From: Massilia psychrophila
Lineage (GTDB): Bacteria > Pseudomonadota > Gammaproteobacteria > Burkholderiales > Burkholderiaceae_D
DNA: 64,000 bases
Assembly: GCF_002760665.1 (NCBI RefSeq)
Contig: NZ_PDOB01000004.1
Location: 108,187 to 172,186 of the forward strand
Reading direction: 5' to 3'
The notes beneath the pieces were generated by a model. The model made no database searches. It saw only the letters and a list, made by a program, of their open reading frames with translations, and was not told the origin of the DNA. The translations under genes were made by a program, and so were the position numbers. This document shows positions 42,311 through 52,012 of this stretch, piece by piece; within the stretch, counting starts at the first letter, position 1; each line of letters begins with the position of its first letter.

Positions 42311-43348
42311 ATGAGTGCAAACCCACCAGCGGCGATGGCCGACGCGATGGCGCCGAAGTTGTCGCCTGAGTTAACGTCGGAAATCGTCAAGCGCCACGCA
42401 GCGATGCATTCCACGATGCGCATGCAGCGCATCCAGGATTTCGTTTTTCACAAGGTGACGATGGGGTTCGCACTATCGGTGCTGCTGGTGTTGGTGGGCA
42501 TTATCGTCTCGCTGATCATGGGCGCCACGCCGGCCTTCCGCGAATTCGGACCCGGCTTCATCACCAGCGTCGAGTGGGATCCGGTCAACAACGAGTATGG
42601 CGCGCTGATCGCCATCACCGGCACCCTGGTCACTTCTTTCATCGCCTTGCTGATCGCCTTCCCGGTCAGCTTCGGCATTGCCTTGTTCCTTACCGAAATC
42701 TGCCCGGTCTGGCTGCGCCGGCCGATGGGCACCGCCGTCGAACTGTTGGCCGGCGTGCCGTCGATCATTTACGGCATGTGGGGCCTGTTCGTGTTCGCGC
42801 CGATCTTCGCCGATTACGTCCAGCCGGTGCTCAAGGCCACGCTGGGCCACCTGCCGGTCATCGGCAAGCTGTTCTCGGGCCCCATGATGGGCATCGGCGT
42901 CCTCACCGCCGGCCTGATCCTGGCGGTGATGATCATCCCGTTCATTTCCTCGGTGATGCGCGACGTGTTCGAAATCGTGCCGCCCGTGCTGAAGGAATCG
43001 GCTTACGGCCTCGGCTGCACCAAGTGGGAAGTGGTGCGCAAGATCGTGCTGCCCTACACCAAGACCGGCGTGGTCGGCGGCGTCATGCTGGGCCTTGGAC
43101 GCGCACTCGGCGAAACCATGGCAGTGACCTTTGTCATCGGCAACGCCAATACCTTGTCGTGGTCGCTATTCTCGGCGGGAAATTCGATTTCCTCGACCTT
43201 GGCCAACGAATTCGCCGAAGCCGCCCACCCGCTGCACCAGTCGGCGCTGTTCGCGCTGGCGCTGATCCTGTTCGCGATCACTTTTATTGTATTGTCCGCC
43301 GCCAAGCTAATGCTGGCCGGAATGTCCCGCAAGGAGGGTGTCAAATGA
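42311..43348 (+). CDS. pstC: Phosphate ABC transporter permease PstC
   Basis: One of the two inner-membrane channel subunits of the high-affinity phosphate importer. 345 residues with six hydrophobic helices after an N-terminal cytosolic extension of about 55 residues. The permease EAA-like loop is near 230 ([19 protein letters not shown]). It starts 39 nt after pstS and its stop overlaps pstA (ATGA). The N-terminal extension is longer than in E. coli. Confidence 0.95.
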   Translation: MSANPPAAMADAMAPKLSPELTSEIVKRHAAMHSTMRMQRIQDFVFHKVTMGFALSVLLVLVGIIVSLIMGATPAFREFGPGFITSVEWDPVNNEYGALIAITGTLVTSFIALLIAFPVSFGIALFLTEICPVWLRRPMGTAVELLAGVPSIIYGMWGLFVFAPIFADYVQPVLKATLGHLPVIGKLFSGPMMGIGVLTAGLILAVMIIPFISSVMRDVFEIVPPVLKESAYGLGCTKWEVVRKIVLPYTKTGVVGGVMLGLGRALGETMAVTFVIGNANTLSWSLFSAGNSISSTLANEFAEAAHPLHQSALFALALILFAITFIVLSAAKLMLAGMSRKEGVK

Positions 43349-44217
43349 GCGCGCATCCACGCAACCCGGCACGCAATCCGGTTTATCTCAAGCGCCTGCG
43401 CAGCCACCGCATCGGCATTGCGCTGTCGGTGCTGGCGATGTCGATCGGCCTGGCCGTGCTGTCCTGGATCCTGTGGACCTTGCTGGACAAGGGCTTTGGC
43501 GGCCTGTCGGCGGCGATTTTCACCCAGGATACGCCGGCGCCCGGCAGCGATGGCGGCGGCTTGCGCAACGCCATCGTCGGCAGCCTGATGATGGTCGGGT
43601 TGTCGACTGCCATCAGTACCCCGATCGGTATCCTGGCCGGCGTCTACTTGGCCGAATACGGCGCGAGCAACAAGTTTGCCCAAGTCACCCGCTTCGTCAC
43701 CGACATCATGCTATCGGCGCCGTCGATCGTCATCGGCCTGTTCGTCTATGCTTTGTACGTCGCCAATGTCAACCATTTTTCCGGTTGGGCCGGCACCATC
43801 GCATTGTCGCTGATCGCCGTGCCGGTGGTGGTGCGCACCACCGACAACATGCTGCGCCTGGTGCCCAACAGCCTGCTCGAAGCGGCGTTCGCGCTGGGCG
43901 CCCCGCGCTGGAAAGTGGCGACCCTGGTGCGCCTGCGCGCGGTCAAAGCCGGCGTCATCACCGGCGTGCTGCTGTCGCTGGCCCGCATTGCGGGCGAGAC
44001 CGCGCCACTGCTGTTTACCGCGCTCAACAATCCGTTCTTTAGTACCAACATGAATGCGCCGCTGGGCAACCTGCCGGTGGTGATCTACAATTTTGCCATG
44101 AGCCCGTACGACAACTGGCGCGACCTGGCCTGGGGCGGCGCCCTGATCGTCACCTTCAGCGTCTTGCTGCTCAATATTCTGTCGCGCACCGTGTTCAGCC
44201 AGAAAACGCCAAATTAA
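43345..44217 (+). CDS. pstA: Phosphate ABC transporter permease PstA
   Basis: Second channel subunit, pairing with PstC. 290 residues with six hydrophobic helices and the EAA-type loop [19 protein letters not shown]. The start ATG 43345 overlaps the pstC stop, with GGAGGG about 7 nt upstream. pstB follows after 31 nt. Confidence 0.95.
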   Translation: MSAHPRNPARNPVYLKRLRSHRIGIALSVLAMSIGLAVLSWILWTLLDKGFGGLSAAIFTQDTPAPGSDGGGLRNAIVGSLMMVGLSTAISTPIGILAGVYLAEYGASNKFAQVTRFVTDIMLSAPSIVIGLFVYALYVANVNHFSGWAGTIALSLIAVPVVVRTTDNMLRLVPNSLLEAAFALGAPRWKVATLVRLRAVKAGVITGVLLSLARIAGETAPLLFTALNNPFFSTNMNAPLGNLPVVIYNFAMSPYDNWRDLAWGGALIVTFSVLLLNILSRTVFSQKTPN

Positions 44218-44248
44218 GCCGACCGCACGAAAGCTCGAAAGCCATCTT

Positions 44249-45046
44249 ATGCCATTGCCAATGCCAAGCCCGATTCCAACCGTGAGCGCGCGCGCCAAGA
44301 CCATTGAAATTACGAAGCTGGATTTTTTCTACGGAAAAACCCAGAGCCTGATGAATGTCAACCTCGACATCCACGAAAAGCAGGTTACGGCCTTCATCGG
44401 CCCTTCCGGCTGCGGCAAATCGACCCTGCTGCGCACCTTGAACCGGATGTACGATCTCTATCCCGGCCAGCGGGCCGAAGGCTCGATCATGTACCGCGGC
44501 CAGAACATCCTCGATCCCGGCCAGGACGTCAACATGCTGCGCGCCAAGGTCGGCATGGTGTTCCAGAAACCGACCCCGTTCCCGATGTCGGTGTACGACA
44601 ACATCGCCTTTGGCATCAGGCTGTACGAGAACCTGTCGAAAGGGGAGATGGACGAACGGGTCGAGTGGGCCTTGAAGAAGGCGGCGCTGTGGGGCGAGGT
44701 CAAGGACAAGCTGGGCAAGAGCGGACTGTCGCTGTCGGGCGGCCAGCAGCAGCGCCTGTGCATCGCGCGCTGCGTGGCGGTCAAGCCGGACGTGCTGCTG
44801 TTAGACGAGCCGACTTCGGCGCTCGACCCGATCTCGACGGCCAAGGTGGAAGAGCTGATCAGCGAGCTGAAGCAGGATTACACGATCACCATCGTCACCC
44901 ACAACATGCAGCAGGCAGCGCGTTGTTCGGATTACACTGCGTACATGTACCTGGGCGAACTGGTTGAATTCGGCGAAACCGACCAGATTTTCATGAATCC
45001 CGCGCGCAAAGAAACGCAGGACTATATTACCGGCCGCTTTGGCTGA
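44249..45046 (+). CDS. pstB: Phosphate ABC transporter ATP-binding protein PstB
   Basis: ATPase that powers phosphate import. 265 residues; Walker [10 protein letters not shown] near 51-59, Q-loop [11 protein letters not shown], signature LSGGQQQR and Walker [12 protein letters not shown]. The C-terminus [19 protein letters not shown] is typical of PstB. With PhoU it also relays phosphate status to PhoR. Confidence 0.97.
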   Translation: MPLPMPSPIPTVSARAKTIEITKLDFFYGKTQSLMNVNLDIHEKQVTAFIGPSGCGKSTLLRTLNRMYDLYPGQRAEGSIMYRGQNILDPGQDVNMLRAKVGMVFQKPTPFPMSVYDNIAFGIRLYENLSKGEMDERVEWALKKAALWGEVKDKLGKSGLSLSGGQQQRLCIARCVAVKPDVLLLDEPTSALDPISTAKVEELISELKQDYTITIVTHNMQQAARCSDYTAYMYLGELVEFGETDQIFMNPARKETQDYITGRFG

Positions 45047-45093
45047 TCCTGGCTGATCCAGGTTGTACCAGACATAACAAGACGGAGAGCAGC

Positions 45094-45789
45094 ATGATAG
45101 GCGAGCATTCATCCAAACAATACGACCACGATCTTGAGGCGATCCGCTCCAAGGTGCTGCTGATGGGCGGCATCGTCGAGACCCAGTTCACCGATGCGAT
45201 GACCTGTTTCCGGGTCGGCAACGTCGAGGCCGCCGAGCGCGTGATCGCCGAAGACGACGCCGTCAACCAGCTCGAAGTGTCGCTCGACGACGCCTGCAGC
45301 CACCTGATCGTGCGGCGTCAGCCGACCGCCAACGACTTGCGTACCGTGATGGCCACCATCAAGGTAATCACCGACCTCGAGCGCATCGGCGACGAGGCCG
45401 CCAAGATCGCGCGCATGTCGAAGAGCCTGCACTCGCGCGGCATGGTGACGGTCAACCATTTCGAGACGGTGCGCACCATCGCCGGCGAGACGTCCGACAT
45501 GCTTCACGACGCCCTCGATGCGTTCGCCCGTCTCGACGGCAAGCAGGCACTGGCGCTGATTGCGCGCGACGCCATCATCGACCGCGAATTTGGTTTCATC
45601 ATGCGCAACCTGATCACCTTCATGATGGAAGACCCGCGCACCATCTCGGCGGCGCTCGACACCTTGTGGGTGGCAAAAGCGATCGAACGGATCGGCGACC
45701 ATGCCAAGAACATCGCCGAATACGTCATCTACGTCGTCGAAGGCAAGGACATTCGGCATACCCGTCCGTCAGCGCCAGCAGTTCAGTAG
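45094..45789 (+). CDS. phoU: Phosphate signalling protein PhoU
   Basis: Negative regulator linking PstSCAB to PhoR. 231 residues, two tandem three-helix bundles each with a metal-binding E/DxxxD motif (DLERIGDEAAKIA near 107 and IERIGDHAKNIAEYV near 206). The C-terminal tail is polar. It lies between pstB and phoB, 7 nt before phoB, so the sensor-regulator pair shares its transcript. Confidence 0.96.
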   Translation: MIGEHSSKQYDHDLEAIRSKVLLMGGIVETQFTDAMTCFRVGNVEAAERVIAEDDAVNQLEVSLDDACSHLIVRRQPTANDLRTVMATIKVITDLERIGDEAAKIARMSKSLHSRGMVTVNHFETVRTIAGETSDMLHDALDAFARLDGKQALALIARDAIIDREFGFIMRNLITFMMEDPRTISAALDTLWVAKAIERIGDHAKNIAEYVIYVVEGKDIRHTRPSAPAVQ

Positions 45790-45796
45790 GGCACCG

Positions 45797-46486
45797 ATGG
45801 CGACCGAGAAAATCACCGTCCTGATCGTCGAAGACGAGCCGGCCATCATCGAGCTGATTAATTTTTCGCTGCGCGAAGCGGCCTGGCAAGTGGCCTCGGT
45901 GCAAAGCGCGGCCGAGGCCTGGGAATTTCTTGGCCGGCGCGCGCCGCAACTGATCCTGCTCGACTGGATGCTGCCCGACCAGACCGGGCTGCGCCTGCTG
46001 GCGCGCATCCGCGCCGACCGCAATTTCCAGGCGATCCCGGTCATCATGCTGACTGCCAAGAGCATGGAAGAAGACAAGATCGCCGGCTTGAACCACGGCG
46101 CCGACGACTACGTCACCAAGCCGTTTTCGCCGCGCGAACTGCTGGCGCGCGCCAGGGCGCTGTTACGGCGCAATAACCCGGACCTGGCCGAGGCGGCGCT
46201 GACCGCCGGCGCGGTGGTGCTCGATCCGGCCAGCAACAGCGTCGCCATCGACGGCCAGCGCATCGACATCGGCCACGCCGAATTCAAGCTGCTCAAGTTC
46301 CTGATGGCGCATCCGGAGCGGGTGTTTTCGCGCAGCCAACTGCTCGACAAGGTATGGGGCAATCACGCCGTCATCGAAGAGCGTACCGTCGACGTTCACG
46401 TGCTGCGCCTGCGCAAGGCGCTCAAGCAGGCGGAAGGGCTAATCAAGACCGTGCGCAGCGTTGGGTATATGCTGTCGGAAAAATAG
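45797..46486 (+). CDS. phoB: Phosphate regulon response regulator PhoB
   Basis: OmpR-family activator of the Pho regulon. 229 residues: receiver domain with phosphorylated Asp56 (LILLDWMLP), Asp13 acidic pocket, TAK and KPF; winged-helix DNA-binding domain from about 135 with RVFSRSQLLDKVWG and the recognition helix EERTVDVHVLRLRKAL. It should bind the PHO boxes upstream of ppk and pstS. The start at 45797 is the first codon of the conserved receiver; frames further 5' overlap phoU. Confidence 0.96.
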   Translation: MATEKITVLIVEDEPAIIELINFSLREAAWQVASVQSAAEAWEFLGRRAPQLILLDWMLPDQTGLRLLARIRADRNFQAIPVIMLTAKSMEEDKIAGLNHGADDYVTKPFSPRELLARARALLRRNNPDLAEAALTAGAVVLDPASNSVAIDGQRIDIGHAEFKLLKFLMAHPERVFSRSQLLDKVWGNHAVIEERTVDVHVLRLRKALKQAEGLIKTVRSVGYMLSEK

Positions 46487-46519
46487 AACAGAAATACAAC
46501 GCCGAAACCGTCTCCGACA

Positions 46520-47809
46520 ATGAATCCCAAACTGCTGTTCTGGATCCCGGCGCTGTTGCGCCTGGCCTTCCTGTTCGTCACCGCCGCCGTTTGCTGGTGG
46601 ATCTCGGGCCCGATCGCCGGCCTGGCCGTCGCCCTGCTGCTGGTGCTCGGCCAGCTGTACCTGCAACTGTCTTACCTGAGCCAGTTGAGCACCTGGCTGG
46701 ACGACTTGCAAAATGCCAAGCTGCCGGACGGGTGGGGCGCCTGGACTGACGTGTTTTCGCGGCTGTACCGGCTGCGCCGCGACGACGAACGCAGCAAGGG
46801 CGAGCTGACCGAGTGGCTGGCGCGTTTTCGCCAGGCCATGCACTTGCTGCCGGACGGCGTCGCCATCATGGACGACGTTTTGTTCCTCGAGTGGTGCAAC
46901 CCGGCTGCCGAACGCCACCTCGGCCTCACGCTCGAGCGCGACCACGGCATGCGCGTCACCAACCTGGTGCGCCATCCTGACTTCATCGACTACATCATTC
47001 TCGGCCGTTACGAAAAACCGCTGACGTTGCGACTGCGCGACCGCAAGCTGATCTGCCAGATCATCCCGTTCGAGAACCGGCGCCAGATCCTGGTCACCCA
47101 CGACGCCACCGAGAGCGCGCGAATCGAAGAGATGCGGCGCGACTTCATCGCCAACGCTTCGCACGAACTGCGCACGCCGCTCACCGTCATTGTCGGCTTC
47201 CTCGAAATCGCCTCCAGCACGCCCGACCTCGACCCGGTCAGCCGCCAGGCCCACCTGTCCTTGATGACCGAGCAGGGGCGCCGCATGCAGCGCCTGATCG
47301 AGGACATGCTGACGTTGTCGCGGCTCGAATCGGTCGATTACCCGCTGCGCCCCGAACCGGTACGGGTCGCCGCGCTGGTCGAGGAAGTGCTGCAGGAGGC
47401 GCGCGCCTTGTCGGGCGGACGGCACAGCGTCACCGCCAGCGTCGACGGGCCCGATATCGTGGGCAGCCTTGAAGAATTGCGCAGCGCCTTCGGCAACCTG
47501 GCGTCGAACGCGGTGCGCTACACGCCGTCCGGCGGCACGGTTCACATCGGCTGGCAGGGCGGGGACGGTAAATCGACCGGACCGCAGTTCGTCGTCAGCG
47601 ACACCGGCATCGGCATCGACCAGCATCACATCGCGCGCCTGACCGAACGCTTCTACCGCGTCGACAAGAGCCGCTCGCGCGAGACCCAGGGTACCGGGCT
47701 GGGCCTGGCCATCGTCAAGCACGTACTGCTGCGCCACCGTGCCACGCTGACCATCACGTCCGAGGCAGGCAAGGGCAGCAGTTTTATCGTGACCTTTCCG
47801 GGGCCGTGA
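46520..47809 (+). CDS. phoR: Phosphate regulon sensor kinase PhoR
   Basis: Inner-membrane histidine kinase that phosphorylates PhoB. 429 residues: two N-terminal hydrophobic helices (about 6-28 and 31-52) without a real periplasmic domain, a PAS domain (about 98-195), the H-box ANASHELRTPL with His215, and the ATPase domain with N box (FGNLASNAVRYTP), DTGIGID and GTGLGLAIVK. The layout matches PhoR, which senses through PstSCAB-PhoU rather than a ligand domain. It is the last gene of the operon; a convergent gene follows. Confidence 0.95.
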   Translation: MNPKLLFWIPALLRLAFLFVTAAVCWWISGPIAGLAVALLLVLGQLYLQLSYLSQLSTWLDDLQNAKLPDGWGAWTDVFSRLYRLRRDDERSKGELTEWLARFRQAMHLLPDGVAIMDDVLFLEWCNPAAERHLGLTLERDHGMRVTNLVRHPDFIDYIILGRYEKPLTLRLRDRKLICQIIPFENRRQILVTHDATESARIEEMRRDFIANASHELRTPLTVIVGFLEIASSTPDLDPVSRQAHLSLMTEQGRRMQRLIEDMLTLSRLESVDYPLRPEPVRVAALVEEVLQEARALSGGRHSVTASVDGPDIVGSLEELRSAFGNLASNAVRYTPSGGTVHIGWQGGDGKSTGPQFVVSDTGIGIDQHHIARLTERFYRVDKSRSRETQGTGLGLAIVKHVLLRHRATLTITSEAGKGSSFIVTFPGP

Positions 47810-47865
47810 TCGGCGACAGGGCCGCGAGCGCACCTATTGAACCGGGAGTCTTTCATGCGGATGTG

Positions 47866-48048
47866 TCACCCGGCCAACACCCGCCGGCTGACTTCATGGC
47901 TGACACCCCGGGAGGATAAAAATTCCAGCGCGCCGATGGTACCAATGGCCGCCCGAATGCGAAGTGCTCGCCTGATGACGTCGCGATGTGCGCAACCGCA
48001 GGGGTTTTCCCTGCTCACAGCGCGCCGGTCTTGATGCGACTGATACAT
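47866..48048 (-). CDS. Possible small protein, 60 residues
   Basis: ATG 48048, preceded by AAAGGGG about five bases upstream, opens a frame of MYQSHQDRRAVSRENPCGC... to TGA 47866. It is arginine/alanine rich with a CGC pair and no membrane segment. It would follow the CYTH-CHAD gene by 10 nt and could be cotranscribed. No family recognised; a competing frame on the other strand is equally open, so it may be chance. Confidence 0.3.
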   Translation of the reverse strand: MYQSHQDRRAVSRENPCGCAHRDVIRRALRIRAAIGTIGALEFLSSRGVSHEVSRRVLAG

Positions 48049-48058
48049 ATGCACCCCT

Positions 48059-49570
48059 TTACTTGTCAATCGGCGTTTTCAACCGGCGCGCTACGCGCAA
48101 CGATTTTGTCAAGTGCGGAATGCTCGCCTCGGCAGCCGCGTTGAGATAGCCCAGCGCGAACGGCGCCGCCCTTGACGCGCCGCTCCCTTCCAGCTCCGAC
48201 AGCAGCCGGCTCGCCACTTCCATATCGTTCAGCGTGCCGAGCTGGTCCTGCAGGCCAGACAGGCTTGATACATACTGCTTCACTTGCCCGCGCGGCAGCA
48301 GGCTTGAGAAAAATTCAACCGCATAGCGCGCTTTCTTGGCGGCGATGCGTATGCGATGCCGCCCGGCCGCATCGGCCTGGTCGAGGGTGTCGATGCGCTT
48401 GCGAAGCCGCCGCTGTGCCTTGTGCAGCAAGGGCGTCATGGCGTCGCTGGCGCGACTGGCGAGTGGCGAATTTTCGGCGAAGTTGGTGACCCTGCGCCAG
48501 TGGCGCCCGCGCAGCCATCCGTTCAGTTGCAACACTACCTGGGTGTAGCGTGGATCGCGTAGCGAAACCAGCAGCGCCTGGTGGAGATCGCGTGCCTTTG
48601 CCTCCGCCAGTTCCCGCAGTTCGCCGGAATCGAAGTTGGTAATGCTGCCCAGCGTTGAATCGGCCAGTACGTCCCAGTCCCTGGTTGCCCCGAGTTCTCC
48701 GGCCAGCCAATCGACCCCTTCGCGCACCTGGGACGGCAAGGGCGCCAACTCGCTGAACATATCGAGTAGCGCGCGCAAGCGGCGCAGGCCGACCCGCATC
48801 TGATGCAGGCTTTCCACGCTTTGCATGAGCACGCCTGGGACGTTCGCCTCCATTTGTTGCAGGCAGTTCAGCCCGATGCACTGAAATGCGTCTTCGAGGG
48901 TCATTTTGCGCATTAAACGCACGGGGATCGCCTTGACAGGCTCCGGCGCTTGCTTTTCGAGCAGGGCATAGCCGCGCGCCGCCTTGCTGTCGTTGGCAAT
49001 CTGCAGCGGAATGTCCTCGTGCAAGGCCAGTGCAAGCTCGAACAACTGGGTCGGGTTGCCTTTTTTTAGCTCAAGCTCCAACTCGCCGATGGCGACAGTC
49101 TGGCCCTTGCAATCGATTTTTCCGGTATCCAGCGCACACTCGACGAGCTGTCCGTCAGGCAGCTCCAGGTTCCAGATCGTGCGCCGCGTCGCGTTTTTGA
49201 ACACCGGACGAAGCGCTTTCGACACGCTTGCCGCACGGAGCAGCCTGGCGATCTTTTCCGATTTTATTTGGCGGGCGATTTCTACCGGCTGAGGCTGTCC
49301 TGAGGGCAAGGACGATTCCCACTCGTCGCGCTCGTGAAGTGTTGCAGAGCTGGCGGAAGCGGTTTTCACTTTCTGGATCCAGGTGTGTCCTTCCTCCCGG
49401 ACACGCAGGCTTACCCCGTTGCGCCACAGTTCCAATTTCGGCGTGTCGTAGTAGGTGTCGGTCAAGCGGTGCTCAGTTGGAACCGCGCGCGCGTGGTCGA
49501 GCAGCAGTGGATGTTGGCGTATGCGCGACAGGTCGGGCTGGGCAATGCTGAGCTTTAGTTCAGTTTCCAT
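48059..49570 (-). CDS. CYTH and CHAD domain protein (polyphosphate-binding)
   Basis: A 503-residue cytosolic protein. The N-terminal CYTH domain (about 1-200) opens with METELKL, carrying the acidic/basic tunnel residues (ExExK) that bind triphosphate with metal. The C-terminal CHAD domain (about 225-500) is all-helical with conserved His/Arg helices (SLHQMRVGLRRLRALLDMF; HRIRIAAKKARYAVEFF). CHAD domains bind inorganic polyphosphate, and CYTH proteins often hydrolyse triphosphate. The start at 49570 has AAGGA eight bases upstream. Its position beside phoR and 7 kb from ppk fits a role in polyphosphate metabolism; no PHO box was seen upstream. Confidence 0.9.
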   Translation of the reverse strand: METELKLSIAQPDLSRIRQHPLLLDHARAVPTEHRLTDTYYDTPKLELWRNGVSLRVREEGHTWIQKVKTASASSATLHERDEWESSLPSGQPQPVEIARQIKSEKIARLLRAASVSKALRPVFKNATRRTIWNLELPDGQLVECALDTGKIDCKGQTVAIGELELELKKGNPTQLFELALALHEDIPLQIANDSKAARGYALLEKQAPEPVKAIPVRLMRKMTLEDAFQCIGLNCLQQMEANVPGVLMQSVESLHQMRVGLRRLRALLDMFSELAPLPSQVREGVDWLAGELGATRDWDVLADSTLGSITNFDSGELRELAEAKARDLHQALLVSLRDPRYTQVVLQLNGWLRGRHWRRVTNFAENSPLASRASDAMTPLLHKAQRRLRKRIDTLDQADAAGRHRIRIAAKKARYAVEFFSSLLPRGQVKQYVSSLSGLQDQLGTLNDMEVASRLLSELEGSGASRAAPFALGYLNAAAEASIPHLTKSLRVARRLKTPIDK

Positions 49571-49882
49571 ACTTATCCTTTTGTTTTGAATGCATGAGAA
49601 CGCGCGTTGTCGCGCTTGGAGTTGTCGACAGTAAAGTCGATGGCAGCGAGCGTGTTTTTCCGTCAAGGAGGCATTAACTATATCGCACTGGGCCGTTGGC
49701 ACTGGTTCGATTCCGGCGGACAAACGGCGCTAAGCTGACCTACCTTTACTGCTTATCTCTGGCAAGGCAGGGACGCCCAAGCACCGTATTTGCGCGCATA
49801 TTTAGTAATAAGGCTTCCATTGTTTCGCTCGCTGCCTTCGAACAAGTTACAATCGCAGCCTCATCGATATTCACACCGACCC
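49571..49882. other. Intergenic stretch between divergent genes, no gene seen
   Basis: 312 bases separating the CYTH-CHAD gene and the patatin-like lipoprotein. A TGTCGAC-like element occurs near 49626 but no second half-site 11 nt away, so I do not call a PHO box. No repeat, tRNA or terminator is obvious. The patatin frame remains open upstream to 49790 but the added residues precede a clear lipoprotein signal. Confidence 0.45.
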
Positions 49883-50797
49883 ATGTATTTACGACGCATT
49901 TCCCTCATCGCATTCGGCGCCTTGCTGCTGGCCGGCTGCCGCGGCAGCGCGCCGGTGCTACCAAACGGGCCGCTTGCCGCAACTGCGGCCGTCGCCGCGC
50001 CGGCGCGCAAAATCAAGATCGGCCTGGCGCTCGGCGGCGGCGCCGCGCGCGGCTTCGCCCACATCGGCGTGATCAAGGCGCTCGAGGCGCAAGGGATTTA
50101 TCCGGACATCGTGGTCGGCACCAGCGCCGGCAGCGTGGTCGGCGCGCTGTACGCGGCCGGCAACAACGGCTTCGCGCTGCAGCGGGTTGCAATGGACATG
50201 GACGAAGCCACCATCTCTGACTGGGCGCTGCCGCTGTTTGGCAAGGTGTCCGGCGTGCTCAAGGGCGAGGCGCTGCAGAATTACGTCAACAAGGCAGTGC
50301 GCAACGTGCCGATCGAAAAGCTGAAGATTGCGTTCGGCGCCGTTGCGACCGATCTCAACAGCGGCCAGCCGATTCTTTTCCAGCGCGGCAATACCGGCCA
50401 GGCAGTACGGGCGTCGTCGTCGGTGCCGGGCGTGTTTCAGCCGGTGAGGATCGGCACCCATACCTACGTCGACGGCGGCTTGGTGGCGCCGGTGCCGGTA
50501 CGCTTCGCGCGCGAAATGGGCGCCGATTTCATCATCGCGGTAAATATTTCGACGCAGACCGATGCGCAGGCCACGCTCAGCTCGCTCGAAGTGCTGATGC
50601 AGACCTTCAGCATCATGGGCCAGCGCCTGAACCATTACGAACTCAAGGACGCCGACGTGGTCATCGCCCCAAGTCTGGCGACAATGGGCTCCAACGACTT
50701 CAACGGCCGCAACCTGGCGATCCTGGCGGGCGAGCAGGCCGCGGCAAAGCTTATGCCGCAGCTCAAGGCCAAGCTCAAAACCATGCAACAACCCTAA
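49883..50797 (+). CDS. Patatin-like phospholipase, lipoprotein
   Basis: A 304-residue envelope protein. Lipobox LLLAGC puts the lipidated cysteine at 19. The patatin domain has the oxyanion loop GGGAARG at about 51-57, the nucleophile Ser81 in GTSAGS, and the catalytic aspartate in YVDGGLVAPVP. The family includes RssA-like hydrolases with phospholipase or lysophospholipase activity. The start at 49883 was chosen because it opens the signal peptide. It is followed by the GlcG-like gene 25 nt later, perhaps in the same operon. Confidence 0.88.
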   Translation: MYLRRISLIAFGALLLAGCRGSAPVLPNGPLAATAAVAAPARKIKIGLALGGGAARGFAHIGVIKALEAQGIYPDIVVGTSAGSVVGALYAAGNNGFALQRVAMDMDEATISDWALPLFGKVSGVLKGEALQNYVNKAVRNVPIEKLKIAFGAVATDLNSGQPILFQRGNTGQAVRASSSVPGVFQPVRIGTHTYVDGGLVAPVPVRFAREMGADFIIAVNISTQTDAQATLSSLEVLMQTFSIMGQRLNHYELKDADVVIAPSLATMGSNDFNGRNLAILAGEQAAAKLMPQLKAKLKTMQQP

Positions 50798-50822
50798 TTT
50801 TTAACAATCAAGGAACAACATC

Positions 50823-51230
50823 ATGCAAACCAAACCCATGCTGACGCTGGAAGACGTCAAAAAAATTGCTGCCGCCGCCGAGGCGGAAGCGCTCGCCAAC
50901 CAATGGGCGGTGGTGATTGCGGTCGTCGACGACGGCGGCCACCTGATGTGGCTGCAGCGCCTCGACGGCGTCGCGCCGATCTCGTCGTACATCGCGCCGG
51001 CCAAGGCCAGGACCGCGGCCCTGGGGCGGCGCGAGTCGCGCATCTATGAAGAGATGATCAACAACGGCCGCATGTCCTTCCTGGGCGCGCCGAACCTCGA
51101 CGGCATGCTCGAAGGCGGCGTGCCGATCATCGTCGACGGCCACGTGGTCGGCGCGGTCGGCGTGTCGGGCGTGAAGTCGGCCGAAGATGCGCAGGTTGCG
51201 AGGGCGGGAATTGCGGCGCTGACGATGTAA
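50823..51230 (+). CDS. GlcG/HbpS-family heme-binding-like protein
   Basis: A 135-residue protein of the DUF336 family: LTLEDVKKIAAAAEAEA near the start, VVDDGGHLMWLQRLDGV in the middle, and GGVPIIVDGHVVGAVGVSG near the end. HbpS of Streptomyces binds heme and senses redox, and GlcG accompanies glycolate oxidase genes. There is no glycolate gene here. No signal peptide, so cytosolic. The ligand and role in this genome are unknown. Confidence 0.85.
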   Translation: MQTKPMLTLEDVKKIAAAAEAEALANQWAVVIAVVDDGGHLMWLQRLDGVAPISSYIAPAKARTAALGRRESRIYEEMINNGRMSFLGAPNLDGMLEGGVPIIVDGHVVGAVGVSGVKSAEDAQVARAGIAALTM

Positions 51231-51311
51231 GTCGTTGGAGGAGGGCGGTGACGCTGCCTGGTAATTCGGTCGCCGCATTCGCTGGCATACTTGCAGCGCA
51301 TCAAGCACGGA

Positions 51312-51725
51312 TTACCCCCGGATCTCCGCCTGTTCCGGCATCGAGTCGGCGGCACCGCTGCGCTTGAGCCACGCCTCCAGATTCTGCATGTCGCGCACCA
51401 GGATTTCGGTGCCTTGAATAAAACCGATGTGTTCGAGGTTGGCGGCGTCGCACACCAGCTTGTTGACGGTTGGCATGCGCTCGACCATTCGGCCATAGGC
51501 CTTGAATACCTTGCTCGCCCATGTTGTCAGGCCGGCGTCGCGGAACCGGTTGTTTTCAAAATAAACGGTCAGCGTACCGTCGTGATTGCCGAAGCCGGTG
51601 ATGCCCGAACCGTTGTTGAAGGCGGCCACTAGCGCTTCGTCGGCTTGCGGGTTCGGCGCGAACAGGGCCGCCCGCCCGCCCGCATCGGGCCGCTCCATCG
51701 GGGTGTCTGGTCCAAAGATGGCCAT
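51312..51725 (-). CDS. Hypothetical protein, 137 residues
   Basis: From ATG 51725 (MAIFGPDTPMERPDAGGRAALF) to TGA 51312, preceded by AGAAGAAAG. No family recognised. The protein is soluble, with TTWASKVFKAYGRMVERMPT as a likely helix and a C-terminal acidic part. It is convergent with the GlcG-like gene. Codon usage fits the genome. An alternative start at 51764 adds 13 basic residues. Confidence 0.55.
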   Translation of the reverse strand: MAIFGPDTPMERPDAGGRAALFAPNPQADEALVAAFNNGSGITGFGNHDGTLTVYFENNRFRDAGLTTWASKVFKAYGRMVERMPTVNKLVCDAANLEHIGFIQGTEILVRDMQNLEAWLKRSGAADSMPEQAEIRG

Positions 51726-51835
51726 GGTAATCAACTTTCTTCTGAGGTTGGTAAATGCAGGCAATGGTCAATTTGCCGCGATGTATTAACAATGACCGCT
51801 TTCGGTCATGGCGTCAGCATTATCCGGGCCAGGCA

Positions 51836-51864
51836 TTGCCGGGCGAGCCTGTTTGCGCTATAAT
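51836..51864 (+). promoter_or_regulatory. Promoter of carAB
   Basis: TTGCCG (51836-51841) and a perfect TATAAT (51859-51864) are 17 nt apart. The predicted start is near 51871, giving a leader of about 142 nt before the TTG start of carA. Confidence 0.75.
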
Positions 51865-51889
51865 TCGGAGGTTTAGCCATTCACACATA

Positions 51890-51993
51890 TACCGTAGCGA
51901 CTACCCACTATCCCATCATTCCCCAGACGGCCACCCCGGCATATGCAGCCCGGTGAATTGTGGTCGTCAGTCTGACGTGGCGCAGCTACGGTA
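51890..51993 (+). promoter_or_regulatory. Structured 5' leader of carA with long-range helix
   Basis: TACCGTAGC (51890-51898) and GCTACGGTA (51985-51993) are perfect 9-nt complements enclosing 86 nt. The 3' arm ends 8 nt before AGGAG, so formation of the helix could affect ribosome access. Internal short complementary stretches suggest further hairpins. A 10-codon frame (51943-51975) lies inside but has no ribosome site. No match to a named riboswitch is claimed. Confidence 0.45.
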
Positions 51994-52012
51994 ACTTTAT
52001 CAGGAGTTGCCC

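Noticed and set aside
49600..49640. TGTCGAC element as a PHO box for the CYTH-CHAD gene
   Set aside because: Only one TGTC half-site; no second copy at 11-nt spacing.
51943..51975. Ten-codon upstream frame in the carA leader as an attenuator peptide
   Set aside because: No ribosome site and no run of Arg codons or pyrimidine-sensing feature.
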